Assembly: GCA_934446485.1 (NCBI GenBank)
Contig: CAKSEM010000055.1
Location: 1-8,836 of the forward strand
Length of the DNA stretch: 8,836 nucleotides
Direction: 5' to 3'
Source: an uncultured Eubacteriales bacterium
Lineage (GTDB): Bacteria > Bacillota > Clostridia > Oscillospirales > CAG-272
The notes under the pieces were generated by a model, which was not told the DNA's origin, did not search any database, and was given only the letters and a program-made list of their open reading frames with translations. The translations under genes were made by a program, and so were the position numbers. Position 1 is the first letter of the stretch. Each line of letters begins with the position of its first letter. Below, in pieces: positions 5,479 through 8,836 of the stretch.

Positions 5479-6852
5479 TTAACCGAGGTTTGCCGAGCCG
5501 CCGCGTGACAGTGTGCGTGCGACCTCCGCTCCGCTTAGTTCCTGTACGCTCTTTCCCTGATCGATCGCGAGATATGCGGCAACACCCGCAGCTTCACCGA
5601 TCTGATTCAGGTTGACCATGACGCGGAGCGCCCCGAAAGCAGGAGCGTCAGCGTTTATCATGCGCCCTGCGGCGATGATATTCTCGTACCTTTCACCGAC
5701 GAGGCATCTGAACGGGAGCTGATAGTACGTCGGGATAGGAATGTCCTTAGAGATTCCTTTTTCCTCGCGCCAGTTGCCGTAGATGACCTCACCGCTCGTA
5801 AGCTCCGTTGAGTACGTCCCGTCAAAGTGCATGAAGGTGATCCCGTGCTCATCATGGTGAACATCGATATTATAAGTGCCGCACATGATGTTGTCCTCAT
5901 AGCTCTTGCCGAGAAGCAATTCTATGTGGTCTGCCTGCAGCTTAGTTTTGTAGTGGTAGGTGTCGCGTATGCCGATATACGAGCAGTCACCAACGAGCGA
6001 ATAATCCTCGTCGGGATCGCCGTACTTACGGAGAAGTCGGCATATCTTGCGCATCTTTTCGCGTCCGACGAGCTCTGCTTCGGTGAGGTCGTCTGCCTTT
6101 GCACACTGAAGTCCGAAGACATGCGTGTTTGCGCGCATCTTGATCTTTTTAAGCCCCGGCACGGCTGTTGCCCAGCCCCAGTCGGGTTCAATGTCAAACT
6201 CTTTGGCGTGCATATTCATGAGATGTGTTGTGACATCGGACGTTTCGTTTCGTATGTACGTCTTCAAAAATTCGTCTCGCCCTTGCATCAGGAATACGTA
6301 TGACGGGGGCTGTATGTGCTCGTTTTCAAAGCGCTCGATGCCGAGATCACGGCAGATGTCTCCGTCACCCGTTGCATCGATAAAGAACTTGGCACGAATT
6401 GCCCCGCGTCCGTCCTTGTTTTCGACGAATATGGCATCGATACGGTCGCCGTCAAGAGAGATGCCGGTGTAAATAGTGTGCATATACATCTTCACTTTTG
6501 ATTCAACGAGGAGTCGGTCAAGCTCACATTTCAGCTCGATCGGGTTAAAAAAGTGAGAGCTGCCGTTTCCGACTTTGTGATCGAACAGCGGCAATCTGTC
6601 GAGCACCTCTTCCGAGAGACCTGCGATTACCTGCTTGTTTCCGTCGGTGTTAAGGAATGAATGCCACACGCTGACGAGTCCGTTCGTTGCGACCCCTCCG
6701 AAGCTGTTCTGCGCCTCGACTATGACGACGCTTGCGCCGAGTCTCGCTGCTCTGACTGCGGCAAAGACGCCGGTAGCCGAGCCGCCTACCACACAAACGT
6801 CGGCTTCATGGATGACCGGTACCTGACGGGGAGCTTCATTTACATAATTCAT
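5479..6852 (-). CDS. FAD-dependent oxidoreductase
   Basis: The product has 457 residues and belongs to the FAD_oxidored family, related to fumarate reductase/succinate dehydrogenase flavoprotein folds. The N-terminal Rossmann motif is DVCVVGGSATG (residues 18-28), with Ser at the middle glycine of GxGxxG. Glu46 at the end of the second strand would contact the FAD ribose. The C-terminal FAD segment is NIIAAGRMI (about 391-399) and IGEAAGVAAYLA (418-429). No residue pattern fixes the substrate, so no reaction is assigned. The ATG at 6852 was chosen because GAGAAGG lies 15 nt upstream. A TTG at 6903 would add an Arg-rich N-terminus with no ribosome binding site. The gene stands alone, divergent from the nuclease gene. 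Confidence 0.88.
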   Translation of the reverse strand: MNYVNEAPRQVPVIHEADVCVVGGSATGVFAAVRAARLGASVVIVEAQNSFGGVATNGLVSVWHSFLNTDGNKQVIAGLSEEVLDRLPLFDHKVGNGSSHFFNPIELKCELDRLLVESKVKMYMHTIYTGISLDGDRIDAIFVENKDGRGAIRAKFFIDATGDGDICRDLGIERFENEHIQPPSYVFLMQGRDEFLKTYIRNETSDVTTHLMNMHAKEFDIEPDWGWATAVPGLKKIKMRANTHVFGLQCAKADDLTEAELVGREKMRKICRLLRKYGDPDEDYSLVGDCSYIGIRDTYHYKTKLQADHIELLLGKSYEDNIMCGTYNIDVHHDEHGITFMHFDGTYSTELTSGEVIYGNWREEKGISKDIPIPTYYQLPFRCLVGERYENIIAAGRMINADAPAFGALRVMVNLNQIGEAAGVAAYLAIDQGKSVQELSGAEVARTLSRGGSANLG

Positions 6853-6867
6853 ATTATATGAAACCGT

Positions 6868-6890
6868 CCTTCTCCGCCGCCTTGCGGCGG
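6868..6890 (-). promoter_or_regulatory. GC hairpin abutting the oxidoreductase ribosome binding region
   Basis: On the minus strand CCGCCGC pairs with GCGGCGG (6890-6874) around a 3-nt loop. GAGAAGG (6874-6868) begins at the last base of the stem. The distance from GAGAAGG to the ATG is 15 nt, longer than usual. A second hairpin, GCGGC/GCCGC, lies upstream at 6918-6930. A related element precedes the divergent nuclease gene. Confidence 0.5.
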
Positions 6891-7016
6891 TAAATTTCTG
6901 CAATTACGAGATGTGCTGCGGCATTGCCGCGACTCATTCGACATACCTATTTTACAATCAATATCGTGCCTGTTCCTCTACTATTGTATTACAAATATGC
7001 ACTTTTGTATTAAGTG

Positions 7017-7044
7017 TTGTATTTTCCTCGCTTTCATGTATAAT
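7017..7044 (+). promoter_or_regulatory. Candidate promoter of the beta-CASP nuclease gene
   Basis: A perfect TATAAT (7039-7044) lies 53 bp before the ATG, with a weak TTGTAT (7017-7022) 16 bp upstream. Upstream are a TTGTA-T-TACAA dyad (6984-6994) and arms CACTT/AAGTG (7000-7004 and 7012-7016), which could be regulator sites. TTGTATT occurs three times, at 6984, 7005 and 7017. Confidence 0.5.
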
Positions 7045-7058
7045 ATAGATATGACAAG

Positions 7059-7081
7059 TCCCGCCGCAGGGCGGGAGAAGG
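7059..7081 (+). promoter_or_regulatory. GC hairpin abutting the nuclease ribosome binding region
   Basis: TCCCGCC (7059-7065) pairs with GGCGGGA (7070-7076) around loop GCAG. GAGAAGG (7075-7081) starts inside the stem, so folding would partly hide it. It is followed by 15 nt to the ATG at 7097, the same distance as in the divergent oxidoreductase leader. Confidence 0.5.
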
Positions 7082-7096
7082 GATGAATTACCGCTT

Positions 7097-8704
7097 ATGA
7101 AGCTGACATTTTTGGGCGCTGCGCATGAGGTTACAGGTTCAAGGACTCTCCTTGAGGCTGCCGGGCAACGCATACTTATCGATTGCGGTCTTGAACAGGG
7201 CGCGGACACATACAAAAACTGTGAGATGCCGTGCGCGGCGAGCGAGATCGATGCCGTATGCCTGACACACGCGCATATAGATCACTCGGGCATGCTCCCG
7301 GCGCTCGTTGCAGGAGGCTTTTCAGGTCCCATCTATTGTACCGGAGCAACCGAAAAGCTGTGTGGGATCATGCTGCGCGACTCGGCACACATTCAGGAGT
7401 CGGAGGCGGAGTGGCATTCGCGCAAGGCTATGCGCGCAGGTCTTCCCCCCGTGGAGCCGCTTTATACTTTAGCTGATGCCGAAGCTGCTCTGAAGCTATT
7501 TGATCCTTCGCCGTACGGTGAACGACGCGAAATAGCACCGGGAATAGCCGTGACTTTCAGTGACGCCGGACACCTGCTCGGATCTGCAAGTATACTTGTA
7601 GAGGTGCGCGAGGGTGATGAGGAACGGAGAATACTCTTCTCGGGCGATCTCGGAAACATCGACCGACCGCTTATACGCGACCCGCAGTCGCCTCCGGGCG
7701 CCGATTACGTTGTTATCGAATCCACATACGGGGACAGGCTCCACGGAGAACGCCCGGATTATACGTCGCAGCTTACCAGGATAATCGGAGATACTCTCAG
7801 GCGCGGCGGAAACGTTGTGATACCCGCTTTTGCGGTGGGGAGAACGCAGGAGCTGCTTTATCTCATCCGTGTGATCAAGGAGGAGCACCTTCTGCCGGAT
7901 ATTCAGGATTTCCCGGTCTACGTTGACAGCCCGCTTGCGGTTGAGGCGACGAACGTGTATTCATGCGGCATGACCGACTATTATGACAGCGAGACGCTCG
8001 AGCTTTTGCAGCGCGGTATCGACCCGATCAAGTTTGAGGGATTGCGCCTTTCGATTACGAGCGACGATTCGCGGGCGATCAACTTCGATCCGACTCCCAA
8101 GGTGATAATCTCGGCATCCGGAATGTGCGATGCCGGGCGCATAAGACATCATCTGAAGCACAATCTGTGGCGGCGTGACAGCACTGTTCTGTTCGTCGGA
8201 TACCAGTCGGAGGGGACGGTCGGACGTCAGCTTACCGAGGGGGCGGTATCCGTGCGGCTGTTCGGTGAGGAGATCGCGGTTGAGGCGCACATTGAGAAGC
8301 TCGACGGGATCAGCGGACATGCGGATATGAATATGCTGATAGATTGGCTGTCAAAACTGCCTCACAAGCCCGCACGCGTATTTGTGAATCACGGCGCAGA
8401 TTCGGTGTGCGACAGGTTCGCGAACAGTGTGCGTGAGCGACTTGGGTTTACGGCTGAAGCGCCGTACAGCGGTGACGAGTTCGATCTTATAGCGGATGTT
8501 GTGCTGCATCGCGAACCGCCGGTGCGCATTGAACGTTCCGCCGAACGTCGTCAACGTCGCGAGATTGCAGTATTCGAGAGACTGCGTGCAGCCGGTCGCA
8601 GACTCCTTAACCTCATTGAACGCAGCCGCGGCTGCGCGAACCGCGACCTTGCAAGGCTTGCCGATCAGATAAACGAGCTCTGTGATAAATTTGAGCGAAA
8701 ATAA
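7097..8704 (+). CDS. Metallo-beta-lactamase/beta-CASP RNA nuclease
   Basis: The product has 535 residues of the CPSF-73/TTHA0252-type branch of metallo-beta-lactamase RNases, which cut or trim RNA with two zinc ions. Zinc ligands are visible: H58, H60, D62 and H63 in THAHIDHSG, H159 in DAGHLLGS and D184 in FSGDLG. The beta-CASP motifs follow: E208 in ESTYGDR (motif A), H351/H352 in AGRIRHHL (motif B) and H408 in SGHAD (motif C). All catalytic positions appear intact, so an active enzyme is expected. The RNA-specificity segment ends near residue 460. A basic, helix-prone C-terminal extension of about 60-70 residues follows, rich in Arg, and could bind RNA. No KH domain is seen. The start follows the MKLTFLGAAHEVTGS beginning typical of the family. 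It sits alone, divergent from the oxidoreductase. Confidence 0.93.
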   Translation: MKLTFLGAAHEVTGSRTLLEAAGQRILIDCGLEQGADTYKNCEMPCAASEIDAVCLTHAHIDHSGMLPALVAGGFSGPIYCTGATEKLCGIMLRDSAHIQESEAEWHSRKAMRAGLPPVEPLYTLADAEAALKLFDPSPYGERREIAPGIAVTFSDAGHLLGSASILVEVREGDEERRILFSGDLGNIDRPLIRDPQSPPGADYVVIESTYGDRLHGERPDYTSQLTRIIGDTLRRGGNVVIPAFAVGRTQELLYLIRVIKEEHLLPDIQDFPVYVDSPLAVEATNVYSCGMTDYYDSETLELLQRGIDPIKFEGLRLSITSDDSRAINFDPTPKVIISASGMCDAGRIRHHLKHNLWRRDSTVLFVGYQSEGTVGRQLTEGAVSVRLFGEEIAVEAHIEKLDGISGHADMNMLIDWLSKLPHKPARVFVNHGADSVCDRFANSVRERLGFTAEAPYSGDEFDLIADVVLHREPPVRIERSAERRQRREIAVFERLRAAGRRLLNLIERSRGCANRDLARLADQINELCDKFERK

Positions 8705-8707
8705 AAG

Positions 8708-8745
8708 AATACGAGTCCTCACGCTCTGACGTGAGGACTCGTATT
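8708..8745 (-). terminator. Perfect 16-bp hairpin after the nuclease gene
   Basis: Arms 8708-8723 and 8730-8745 are fully complementary around loop CTCTGA. On the minus strand the stem is followed by CTTTTATTTT, so it fits best as terminator of a gene entering from the right. On the plus strand no T-run follows directly, yet a stem this strong, four bases after the nuclease stop codon, could still protect or end that transcript. Confidence 0.7.
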
Positions 8746-8767
8746 ATGATGGATGTTGGTCCTATTT

Positions 8768-8836
8768 TTAAGAATGTGTGATCCCGTGCAACGAAGAGGG
8801 ATTCACCCGTGCATCAAGAAGGGCTGCCACATATGT
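8768..8836 (-). CDS. Possible 3' end of an unidentified minus-strand gene
   Basis: Reading leftward from the edge, one frame gives 22 residues (TYVAALLDARVNPSSLHG, then ITHS) and a TAA at 8770-8768. It ends 22 nt before the minus-strand terminator, which is what a convergent gene would show. The piece is short. A plus-strand frame from an ATG at 8774 is also open to the edge but lacks a ribosome binding site. No family is recognisable. Confidence 0.35.
   Translation of the reverse strand, partial: TYVAALLDARVNPSSLHGITHS

Noticed and set aside
5827..6303. 158-residue plus-strand open frame opposite the oxidoreductase
   Set aside because: It is a shadow of a clear FAD enzyme on the other strand, caused by codon bias; no ribosome binding site or domain.
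1..8836. CRISPR array, insertion sequence or prophage
   Set aside because: No regularly spaced repeats beyond the two-unit edge repeat, no transposase, integrase or phage genes, and no terminal inverted repeats with target duplications were seen.

Overview
The window looks like chromosome from a Gram-positive, Clostridia-type anaerobe, most likely an Oscillospiraceae/Ruminococcaceae relative. The reasons are strong AGGAGG-type ribosome binding sites, near-consensus TTGACA-17-TATAAT promoters, a lipoprotein-type substrate-binding protein, a tRNA-Ser without encoded CCA, and a YdjI/YdjG/YdjH-like gene set as found in Bacillota. The lineage is inferred from gene content and signals only; no database search was possible.

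Layout. At the left edge, on the minus strand, is the first 16 codons of an unidentified gene (1-48). A striking operator-like 44-bp inverted repeat (71-114) lies between it and an amino-acid ABC transporter substrate-binding lipoprotein (158-1039, minus), which has a consensus promoter of its own. About 520 bp without a protein gene follow, holding dyads and a terminator. Next is a tRNA-Ser(UGA) gene (1573-1656, minus) with its own consensus promoter and terminator.

The centre is a compact three-gene plus-strand operon (1945-5325). It encodes an SPFH-domain protein with three C-terminal zinc ribbons, a membrane-anchored protein with two N-terminal zinc ribbons, and a TPM-domain membrane protein with a Gly-rich tail. 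The set matches YdjI, YdjG and YdjH, which in Bacillus subtilis share an operon with pspA and link PspA to the membrane. No pspA lies beside it here. The operon has a plausible promoter, a structured leader of about 108 nt, and a strong terminator (5372-5416) that probably also serves the convergent gene.

The right part has a divergent pair: an FAD-dependent oxidoreductase (5479-6852, minus) and a metallo-beta-lactamase/beta-CASP RNA nuclease (7097-8704, plus). The two leaders carry a related GC hairpin fused to the same GAGAAGG sequence, each exactly 15 nt from the ATG. A perfect 16-bp hairpin follows the nuclease gene. The right edge holds a possible 3' end of a minus-strand gene and a short direct repeat.

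Most of the window is ordinary housekeeping or accessory chromosome. The best candidates for something under-described are the PspA-less SPFH/zinc-ribbon/TPM operon, the double operator at 71-114 and the twin hairpin leaders at 6868-7081.
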